Source of the DNA: an uncultured cyanobacterium
Lineage (GTDB): Bacteria; Cyanobacteriota; Cyanobacteriia; CACIAM-69d
Assembly (NCBI GenBank): GCA_937894105.1
Contig: CALCTI010000185.1
Location: forward strand, 1-5,895
Length of the DNA stretch: 5,895 nucleotides
Reading direction: 5' to 3'
Position 1 is the first letter of the stretch; each line of letters opens with the position of its first letter. Below are positions 1 through 5,820 of this stretch, piece by piece. Made by a program: the position numbers and the translations under genes. The notes under the pieces were generated by a model. That model ran no database searches, had not been told where the DNA came from, and was given only the letters and a program-made list of their open reading frames with translations.

Positions 1-1456
1 ATTTATCATTTAGATTCTCTAGCAATACTGCAAATTCCTCAGGGGACAGAGCTACAACCTTAGATCTTATTTTTTTTGCTTTTGTTCTTGCACGATTATT
101 ATTCCTAATTGTAGACAGTGTCATCAAAGAATATAATTTCTGGGCATCAACAATACTAGATTGCACCGTATATTTCAGTGATCGCGTCAACCGCAGAAAA
201 CGTTCTTCATCCCCATCATCAAAAGATGCACCATCTAGCCTATTTAACGCTTGCACCACCGCAAAAACGCGATTGTTCTCATCCATCAGTGGCAAACAGA
301 GAATATTTCGAGTCACCCATTCTGTTTCAAAATCTACCTGCGGGTTAAATCGCATATCCCCATAGGGATTACCCACATGAACAGTTTCTCCAGTGGTCGC
401 CACATAACCGGCAATACCAGCGCCCATTGGGATTTCAATGTTAGTGGGCTTTCCATTCTTACCACGAGCATTTTTCGACCATAGGATTTGTCGTTGATGA
501 TCCACCACGAAAAAGGTAACCTGTTCTGCTTTCAGAATTTGAGCAATCTTTAGAGCGATCGCCTGGAGCATGATTTGTAGTTTCGATTCTAGGGGGCGAT
601 CACGCAGTGGCGATGTCGTATTTAGCGTGTCTTTCAAATCACCATTTAGCTTCGTCAAAAAATCAGAAAACTGCTCTGTTGATAAAGGTAGAATCATCTC
701 GAAAATCACATCAGGACTAATATCTGAAACTAAGGAAGTGAGGTCACTTAGGCTAAATACAAACTGTCCTTGATCAGTTGCTAAATGTCCATCCTCTAAA
801 TTAATAATTCGATCTGCAATATCTAGGATTCGGTTATCGTGAGTCACCAAAATAATGGTGCATCCCTGCTGTTTCGCTAATTTCTGCATTAGGTCCACAA
901 CTTCACGTCCCGTTTCTCCGTCTAAAGAGGCGGTAGGTTCATCAGCCAAAATAATCTGCGGTTGATTGACTAGGGCTCGGGCGATCGCTACCCGTTGCTT
1001 TTGTCCGCCCGATAGCTCATTGGGGAATTTGTAAACATAATTTTCTAATCCCACTGACCCTAATGTTGCCTTAGAGCGCTGTTCCGATTCTCGCCAAGAA
1101 ATAGGATAAAGCGCCGCGGCCATTTCCACATTTCTCAAGGCATTAAGGGAGCTTAGTAAATTATGTTCTTGAAAAATAAAGCCAATTTGGCGACGAACCT
1201 TTTTCAGACGCTCATTGCCCACATCACGCATAGTCTGACCGAGAACCTGCAACTCCCCATACTGAACCTTGCGCAAGCCGCCAATCAAGGTGAGTAACGT
1301 TGTTTTTCCTGACCCTGAAGGTCCAGTCATAATAACGATTTCCCCAGACAAAATTTCAAGATCAATATCAAATAAAATTTGTCTCCTCAGGCTTCCTTCT
1401 CCATAAAAATGATTAAGTTGTCGAACTACAACTGTTGGCTCCATCACCATTACCAT
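1..1456 (-). CDS. devA: DevA-type ABC exporter ATPase fused to a GAF sensor domain (3' end outside window)
   Basis: Reading the minus strand from 1456 gives 485 codons without a stop, running off the left edge. Residues 1-225 form a complete ABC ATPase: Walker A GPSGSGKTT (45-53), Q-loop FQE (95-97), signature LSGGQ (148-152), Walker B ILADE (169-173), D-loop SLD (177-179) and H-loop His206. This is the LolD/MacB/DevA class that powers FtsX-like permeases from the cytoplasm. DevA proteins usually end near residue 225-235. Here a helical linker (226-294) and a GAF domain (about 295-440) follow, with the NKFDE-like pattern N405-R406...F412...D416-E417, then a basic stretch (451-466) and further sequence. 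The likely partners are the DevB and DevC genes on the opposite strand. In-frame ATGs lie at 1456, 1450 and 1444; a TGA directly precedes 1456, so no start lies further upstream, and no good ribosome site separates the three. The ATPase and GAF calls are firm; cyclic-nucleotide binding is inference. Confidence 0.93.
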   Translation of the reverse strand, partial: MVMVMEPTVVVRQLNHFYGEGSLRRQILFDIDLEILSGEIVIMTGPSGSGKTTLLTLIGGLRKVQYGELQVLGQTMRDVGNERLKKVRRQIGFIFQEHNLLSSLNALRNVEMAAALYPISWRESEQRSKATLGSVGLENYVYKFPNELSGGQKQRVAIARALVNQPQIILADEPTASLDGETGREVVDLMQKLAKQQGCTIILVTHDNRILDIADRIINLEDGHLATDQGQFVFSLSDLTSLVSDISPDVIFEMILPLSTEQFSDFLTKLNGDLKDTLNTTSPLRDRPLESKLQIMLQAIALKIAQILKAEQVTFFVVDHQRQILWSKNARGKNGKPTNIEIPMGAGIAGYVATTGETVHVGNPYGDMRFNPQVDFETEWVTRNILCLPLMDENNRVFAVVQALNRLDGASFDDGDEERFLRLTRSLKYTVQSSIVDAQKLYSLMTLSTIRNNNRARTKAKKIRSKVVALSPEEFAVLLENLNDK

Positions 1457-1725
1457 TCAAGTCTATTGAATAGTGAGTTAGTTTTTAAAATCATGTGTCA
1501 TAATCTGGGATCAGGCTTTTCTAAAGACACCAGTAATTTATGGAAAATCCTAAACACATACTGAAAATCCAGCTTCAGCCACCAAACATTTCAAAATTTT
1601 TGTAAAGCTCTAAAAAATCAATTTTGGTCAAGTTTCTATTACTACAACCCCAACGATGGTTCCATAACCACCCTAATGGGCGTAATTGTAATTGGTCGAC
1701 ACTTCCATAACTTTTCCACTATAAA
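1457..1725. promoter_or_regulatory. Divergent control region between ATPase-GAF gene and devBC
   Basis: This 269-bp AT-rich stretch holds no plausible gene and lies between two divergent starts, so it should carry promoters for both the ATPase-GAF gene and devBC. I could not identify a convincing -35/-10 pair for either side. I looked for the NtcA pattern GTA-N8-TAC and did not find it, although devBCA of Anabaena is under NtcA/heterocyst control. The candidate operator-like elements that I can see are the inverted repeat at 1657-1670 and the direct repeat at 1660-1668 and 1703-1711, both near the devB side. A TATAAA at 1720-1725 abuts the devB ATG and is too close to act as its -10 unless the message is leaderless. 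Confidence 0.55.
1657..1711. repeat. Inverted repeat and 9-bp direct repeat upstream of devB
   Basis: TGGTT (1657-1661) and AACCA (1666-1670) are a perfect 5-bp inverted repeat around the 4-base centre CCAT. Its right part, TTCCATAAC (1660-1668), occurs again exactly at 1703-1711. The two copies start 43 bp apart, close to four helical turns, and the second ends 14 bp before the devB ATG. This could be a pair of binding sites for a regulator of the divergent promoters. A 9-bp repeat in AT-rich DNA can also arise by chance, so the role is uncertain. Confidence 0.35.
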
Positions 1726-3024
1726 ATGCCCAACTTGACTAAAGACTTACCTTTAAAAAATATCAAGCTTTGGATCGCGCCCCTAGTTGTGATCGCCACT
1801 GCATCAATTCTTGGCATCGTCATCATCAGCAACTCTCAGGAGCAACATAACCGGGAGCAACAGTCTACCTCCCAGTCAGAAGAGGTCAGTTCCCAGGGGG
1901 TCTCTGCCCTAGGCTACATAGCACCGAAGGATAGGGTGGTGAATGTATCCGGTGCAGTGCTGCCGGAGGTAACCCGCCTAGAGCGCCTATTGGTTACCCA
2001 GGGAGAACAGGTGCAGGCAGGGCAAATTATTGCCATTCTTGATAACTATGAGCGTCTCAAGGCGTCCCTGAATCAGGCAAAAGCCCAGGTTGCAATTGCC
2101 CGGTCTAAGCTGGTTCAGGTCACAGCAGGGGCCAAAGACGGTGAAATTCAAGCCCTAGTGGCCAAGCTCAGAACTTTGGAAGCGGAGCTTCAGGGGCAAA
2201 TGACTGCCCAGAACGCCATTATCAAACGCTTAAATGCAGACCTGGCAGGGAATACCAAAGTTCAGCAAGCTGCCAGCGAACGGGTATCGGCGGAGTTGAC
2301 CAACGCTAAAGCCGAATGTGAACGGTTTGAGCAACTTTACCTTGAGGGTGCAACTTCAAAATCAGAGTATGAGCTGACGTGTTTGGCCCGGGACACGGCT
2401 CTCAAGCGCCAGGCCGAATCCAAGGCAACTTTGGGACAGACCCTGGCTAGCGGTACTGAAAGGGTGGCAGAAGCAGAGGCTCAGCTACAACGAACTATCC
2501 GCACCATTCGTAATCAGCAAGACGAAACCCGTGCCACCCTGAGTCAAGTGGCGGAGGTGCGAGGTGTGGATGTATCCCTGGCAAAAGCAGAGTTGACTGC
2601 GGCGATCGCTGGAGTGGAGCGGGCTACGGCAGAACTCAATCTGGCTTACGTCAAAGCTCCCCGCCCCGGTCAGGTGCTCAAAATTCACACCTGGCCCGGG
2701 GAAACCATCAGCCCTCAAGGGATTCTAGCCCTGGGGCAAACTCAAACCATGTACGTGGTGGCAGAGATATACGAAACGGATATCAGCCAGGTTCGGAAAG
2801 GGCAAACCGCCACCATCAGCGCTGATGCCCTCCCCGAAGAGCTACAAGGCACCGTCACCGAGGTGGGATTACAAATTGGGAAACAGGAAGTCTTGAGTAC
2901 TGACCCCAGTCTCGATACCGATGCCCGCATTGTGGAGGTGAAGATTCGCCTCAGTGCCGAGGACAGTGCCAAAGCAGCAGCATTAACCAATCTTCAGGTC
3001 AAAGTTGTGATTGCCAACTCCTAA
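1726..3024 (+). CDS. devB: DevB-type ABC exporter membrane fusion protein (HlyD family)
   Basis: This 432-residue protein has the usual length and plan of DevB/HlyD-type adaptors, which sit on the inner-membrane permease and reach through the periplasm to a TolC-like channel. A short cytoplasmic head is followed by one membrane anchor (about 14-35). The first half of the lipoyl (biotinyl-like) domain is at about 75-107 (LLVTQGEQVQAGQIIAILDN). A long Ala/Gln/Glu-rich hairpin of coiled coil runs from about 109 to 305, with the DevB-like QVTAGAKDGEIQA at 131-143. The second lipoyl half follows (about 307-329, VKAPRPGQVL with WPGE), then a beta-barrel region from about 340 to the C-terminus. The ATG at 1726 is the first start after an in-frame TAA at 1708-1710; no clear Shine-Dalgarno precedes it. 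devC follows 91 bp downstream on the same strand. Sampled lines are more GC-rich than in the flanking genes. Family is firm; substrate unknown. Confidence 0.93.
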   Translation: MPNLTKDLPLKNIKLWIAPLVVIATASILGIVIISNSQEQHNREQQSTSQSEEVSSQGVSALGYIAPKDRVVNVSGAVLPEVTRLERLLVTQGEQVQAGQIIAILDNYERLKASLNQAKAQVAIARSKLVQVTAGAKDGEIQALVAKLRTLEAELQGQMTAQNAIIKRLNADLAGNTKVQQAASERVSAELTNAKAECERFEQLYLEGATSKSEYELTCLARDTALKRQAESKATLGQTLASGTERVAEAEAQLQRTIRTIRNQQDETRATLSQVAEVRGVDVSLAKAELTAAIAGVERATAELNLAYVKAPRPGQVLKIHTWPGETISPQGILALGQTQTMYVVAEIYETDISQVRKGQTATISADALPEELQGTVTEVGLQIGKQEVLSTDPSLDTDARIVEVKIRLSAEDSAKAAALTNLQVKVVIANS

Positions 3025-3115
3025 TCCCCTGAAGTCGGGGCAACTTTAGCGCATTAACTTTATAGCGCATTCATGAATAAATAAACGTCTCAGTATTCTG
3101 ATACCAATAGGCTGA
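3025..3115 (+). other. devB-devC spacer with short repeats
   Basis: The 91-bp spacer contains no gene. Just after the devB stop there is a weak hairpin, CCCC (3026-3029) with GGGG (3037-3040) around seven bases, without a T-run, so it is a poor terminator. TAGCGCATT occurs twice (3047-3055 and 3063-3071) with a 16-bp period, and the second copy overlaps the palindrome TTCATGAA (3070-3077). An RNA-processing site or a weak internal promoter is possible, but neither is demonstrated. Confidence 0.4.
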
Positions 3116-4291
3116 ATGATACTTCGGACCCTCTCCATCGCTTGGGCGCAACTTCTGTACCAAAAAGTGCAAACCATTATCACTATCTTGGGCATCGCCT
3201 TTACGGCGATCTTGCTGTTTATGCAGCTTGGATTTCGCGTGGGACTGTTGGAAAGTAGTACGCAATTGCCTGCCAGTTTCCAGAGCGATATTGTGATGAC
3301 TAGCCGCTTATCGCCAGCCTTTACGGTGGCAGCTCCCTTTTCCAGACGCCGCCTTAACCAAGTACTCGCCTTCGATGAGGTGGAATCTGTCACTCCCATT
3401 TACAAAACAGCAACGCGGGTGAAGCGGCGGGTAGATCAACCGAGCTTTATGGCGAATATCCAAGTGATTGCTTTTCCCCCTAATGAAAAGGTGATTGATT
3501 TACCGGGAGTGCGGGAGAACCAAGACCAGTTAAAAAATGCAGGGTTTTTCTTGTTAGATCAGCGATCGCGTCCGGAACTTACCACCTTAATAGAAACAGT
3601 GCGCCGCGAAGGAGAGGCGGAAACGGAGATTACAACTTCAGGTTTTCAAAGAAAGAAAATTGACCTAGTCGGTCTCTTTGAAATGGGAGCAAATCCATTC
3701 TCCAACGGAGCCTTAATTACTAGCGAGAGTGAATTTTTTAATAGCTTTAACTTGAACCGGGGAGAGGTGTTTGCAGGTTTAATCCACGTCAAGCCCGGTA
3801 GCAATATATCCGATTTGATTCGCCGCCTCAGGTTATATCTCCCCGACGATGTAAAAGTATCATCTAAATCAGAATTAATTCAGGAGGACAAAGAATACAT
3901 CGAACGAAGTTCTCCTATGGGAATCGTGATTTTATTTTCACTGACGTTTTCCATGATTATTGGCGTAGTGATTCTGTATCAGGTGCTTTACCAGAATATC
4001 TCTAGGTTTATCAAAGAGTATGCAACCTTGAAGGCGATCGGTTATGGTCAGGACTTTTTGGCAGCCATTGTTTTAGAACAGGTTGTGATCTTTGCCATCA
4101 CAGGCTACATTCCTGGGTTTATTACATCTATTTTTATCTACGATGCCCTATCGGAAACGACAAAGATGACCTTTGACTTGACTGCTGGAATTGCAATCTT
4201 AGTCTTTGTCTTAACTCTGATGATCTGTGTAGTTTCCGGCCTGATTGCCACCAATAAGCTCAGAGAAGCGAACCCCGTAGATGTGTTTTAG
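3116..4291 (+). CDS. devC: DevC-type ABC exporter permease (FtsX-like)
   Basis: The 391-residue protein matches the DevC permease type, the membrane subunit that couples the DevA-class ATPase to the DevB adaptor. The N-terminus (LSIAWAQLLYQKVQTIITILGIAFTA split over 6-31) leads into transmembrane helix 1 (about 19-40). A large periplasmic domain spans about 41-266. Three further membrane segments lie at about 268-290, 313-343 and 355-378, giving the four-helix MacB/LolC/FtsX layout. The cytoplasmic loop EYATLKAIGYGQDFL (301-315) is the characteristic FtsX-like segment that contacts the ATPase, and the tail KLREANPVDVF is typical for the family. An in-frame TGA directly precedes the ATG, fixing the start; AGG at 3109-3111 is a weak ribosome site. 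The partner ATPase is most likely the divergent GAF-fusion gene, since no other ATPase is in view. Confidence 0.94.
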   Translation: MILRTLSIAWAQLLYQKVQTIITILGIAFTAILLFMQLGFRVGLLESSTQLPASFQSDIVMTSRLSPAFTVAAPFSRRRLNQVLAFDEVESVTPIYKTATRVKRRVDQPSFMANIQVIAFPPNEKVIDLPGVRENQDQLKNAGFFLLDQRSRPELTTLIETVRREGEAETEITTSGFQRKKIDLVGLFEMGANPFSNGALITSESEFFNSFNLNRGEVFAGLIHVKPGSNISDLIRRLRLYLPDDVKVSSKSELIQEDKEYIERSSPMGIVILFSLTFSMIIGVVILYQVLYQNISRFIKEYATLKAIGYGQDFLAAIVLEQVVIFAITGYIPGFITSIFIYDALSETTKMTFDLTAGIAILVFVLTLMICVVSGLIATNKLREANPVDVF

Positions 4292-4297
4292 TATGAG

Positions 4298-4305
4298 GCG
4301 ATCGC
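4298..4305. repeat. HIP1 octamer (one of seven in the window)
   Basis: GCGATCGC lies here between the convergent devC and desaturase genes. Other exact copies are at 555-562, 981-988, 2602-2609, 3562-3569, 4788-4795 and 5836-5843. All six of those are inside coding regions. HIP1 is a hallmark of many cyanobacterial genomes; it is evidence for the host lineage and not a mobile element. Confidence 0.9.
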
Positions 4306-4309
4306 GATC

Positions 4310-4329
4310 AGCCTAAGTTGACTTAGGCT
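4310..4329. terminator. Hairpin at the convergent devC/desaturase junction
   Basis: AGCCTAAG (4310-4317) and CTTAGGCT (4322-4329) form a perfect 8-bp stem with the 4-base loop TTGA, 18 bases past the devC stop. It overlaps the desaturase stop codon (4313-4315) and its last codons. A symmetric hairpin between convergent genes could serve both transcripts. Only a TT follows on the plus strand and no T-run follows on the minus strand, so it is not a canonical intrinsic terminator; it may protect 3' ends or act as a weak terminator. Confidence 0.5.
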
Positions 4330-5698
4330 TCCCCATATGGGTGAGATGCCAATAGAAGGAAATCTGAACTTCCATAAAAGTTGTGGAGAGATAGGGGATT
4401 TTATGATCAAGACAGGTCTGTTTCACAATAGGGCTAAGTTTCTTGAGCAAAGCGGGTTTGAAGGATGGAAACAGATGATGCTCAATATGATAGTTAAAGT
4501 AGCCATAGTGAAACTCTACAAATGAGAGGAGCCAATTGGTTGGCACCCAATTTCCTGAAGTTCGCACCTGAATTTCTGCCCAGGGAAATTTTTTGTGAAG
4601 GGGGTTGATGTTCTCCTGTAGGGCGAGGACATGGTGGGTTTCTTCGTGGTTGTTATAGAGCAGCAGAAAGGCAAAGAATGAAAATGCTGTGGAGTACAGC
4701 ATAAAAATCAGTCCGGTGTTGAAGAGACCGTATTGATAACCGCAGTAGGCAATTAAGGAGACGACAGTAGTTTTTGAGATTAGGTGGGCGATCGCCTCAC
4801 GGGGATAGCGTACAAAATTACGATATTGCAAGAGCCAAACAGTACTCATGAAGAAGGAGCGAAAATGGTAGATAGGTAGGGCAATCAACCAATATCGATT
4901 CTGATATTTATGATAGGGTTCCCATCTGACATATTCGTGAATACGAAGGGGGACATATTGATTAGTTTGGTGGTCGATGGAGGAATGGGGCTGGTTATGG
5001 TGAGTTTGGTGAATGATTTGCCACTCCAGAGAAGAGAAACCACTCAAGTCCATAAATTGCAGGGCAAGAAAGTTAAGTTTTTGATTATTAGTTAGACCAA
5101 AATGGGCTGCCATATGGGACATGCTAGCGCTGGCACACACCATATGGGCACTTAATAGAATGGCAGCAATAAAAGATAGTTTAATCCAGGTGAAGTAGGA
5201 CAGAATAAGAAATAGACTTCCGTGATATAGCAGGAGAAGGATTCCTTCCTTTGTGGAATAGTGGGTAGATTCTTCGATCTCAGCGAGGTAAGCTTTCACC
5301 CGCTGTTTTAGGTCCAGCCAGAATTTATCCTCTTGGGTACTGTGATAAACAAGTCGGTCTAGGAATTTGTCGTCGCTCTCGGCATGAAGATTGGCATTTT
5401 CTGGAGTGAGGGTGCCGACGATCACGATGTCGTTATTCTTAAGAAAGGTTTCCTGTTGCAGCAGTTCTTCTACGTTGGTATGAAGATGAGCAGAGGAAAA
5501 TAGTCCCGTACAGTCTGTGCCTAAATTTCCCCTAAAAGTGTCTCCAAAAGGGTGTTTGGAAATATAGTTTGTGATGTCGTAAACAATCCCGTTAATTGCA
5601 ATCCAGCCGTCTGAGTAGGCACTATGTTTTTTTAGTTCTTCATAGCTAATGGATCGCTGATTCGAAGATTCATCCCATATTTTTTGAGGGGTTTGCAT
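4313..5698 (-). CDS. Cytochrome b5-fused fatty-acid desaturase (front-end type)
   Basis: This 461-residue protein joins an N-terminal cytochrome b5 domain (about 15-97) to a membrane di-iron desaturase. The b5 haem ligands are probably His49 in HPFG (usual form HPGG) and His73, the normal 24 residues apart. The desaturase His boxes are HMAAH (195-199), HQTHH (230-234) and HIEHHLFP (404-411); NNHEETHH (349-356) adds further histidines. Hydrophobic stretches at about 152-190, 268-292 and 310-347 fit a membrane enzyme. b5 fusion and the last box near the C-terminus match front-end (delta-5/delta-6-like) desaturases, which insert a double bond between an existing one and the carboxyl end using electrons passed through b5. 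Box I has Met where Asp is usual, and box III has His where Gln is usual, so regiospecificity and substrate cannot be assigned; a hydroxylase or sphingolipid-type activity is possible. AGGA at 5705-5708 sits 6 bases before the ATG and supports the start. It converges on devC. Confidence 0.9.
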   Translation of the reverse strand: MQTPQKIWDESSNQRSISYEELKKHSAYSDGWIAINGIVYDITNYISKHPFGDTFRGNLGTDCTGLFSSAHLHTNVEELLQQETFLKNNDIVIVGTLTPENANLHAESDDKFLDRLVYHSTQEDKFWLDLKQRVKAYLAEIEESTHYSTKEGILLLLYHGSLFLILSYFTWIKLSFIAAILLSAHMVCASASMSHMAAHFGLTNNQKLNFLALQFMDLSGFSSLEWQIIHQTHHNQPHSSIDHQTNQYVPLRIHEYVRWEPYHKYQNRYWLIALPIYHFRSFFMSTVWLLQYRNFVRYPREAIAHLISKTTVVSLIAYCGYQYGLFNTGLIFMLYSTAFSFFAFLLLYNNHEETHHVLALQENINPLHKKFPWAEIQVRTSGNWVPTNWLLSFVEFHYGYFNYHIEHHLFPSFKPALLKKLSPIVKQTCLDHKIPYLSTTFMEVQISFYWHLTHMGKPKST

Positions 5699-5746
5699 TA
5701 GAGATCCTACCGGCTCAGAGAATTTTCATGGAGTCAGATGGTATCC

Positions 5747-5776
5747 ATTAAAGCCGATATTAAGAGATGGGAGCAA
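5747..5776 (-). promoter_or_regulatory. Possible promoter of the desaturase gene
   Basis: On the minus strand TTGCTC (5771-5776) and TTTAAT (5747-5752) are 18 bp apart. The -10 matches the sigma-70 consensus at five of six bases, the -35 at only three of six. A transcript starting near 5740 would leave a leader of about 40 bases before the well-placed ribosome site. The divergent gene at 5821 must have its promoter in the same 122-bp interval, but I see no clear one for it. Confidence 0.25.
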
Positions 5777-5820
5777 CGGGCATTGTGTAATCAACATAGT
5801 CATCCTTACCCAGGACCGAT

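Noticed and set aside
251..773. Two plus-strand open frames (251-484, 570-773)
   Set aside because: Both lie antisense inside the ATPase-GAF coding frame, which has recognisable motifs throughout; their translations show no domain.
1379..1564. Plus-strand open frame crossing the start of the ATPase gene
   Set aside because: It overlaps the ATPase N-terminus antisense, has no ribosome site and no recognisable protein features.
1720..1725. TATAAA directly before the devB ATG as a -10 element
   Set aside because: It would start transcription inside the gene, and the nearest -35-like TTGGTC (1692-1697) is 22 bp away, too far.
1457..1725. NtcA-type site (GTA-N8-TAC) in the divergent region
   Set aside because: The GTA at 1682-1684 is followed after eight bases by TGG, not TAC, and no other match was seen.
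2485..2990. Minus-strand open frames inside devB
   Set aside because: Shadow frames of the GC-richer coiled-coil and barrel region of devB; no start signals or family resemblance.
3046..3399. Minus-strand open frames over the start of devC
   Set aside because: Antisense to the conserved N-terminus of DevC; composition is as expected for a shadow frame.
4337..5095. Plus-strand open frames inside the desaturase gene
   Set aside because: Antisense to the His-box coding sequence; no independent support.
5111..5148. CATATGGG repeated 30 bp apart in the desaturase
   Set aside because: It reflects two His-Met pairs in the coding sequence (HM at 185-186 and 195-196) and is not a separate element.
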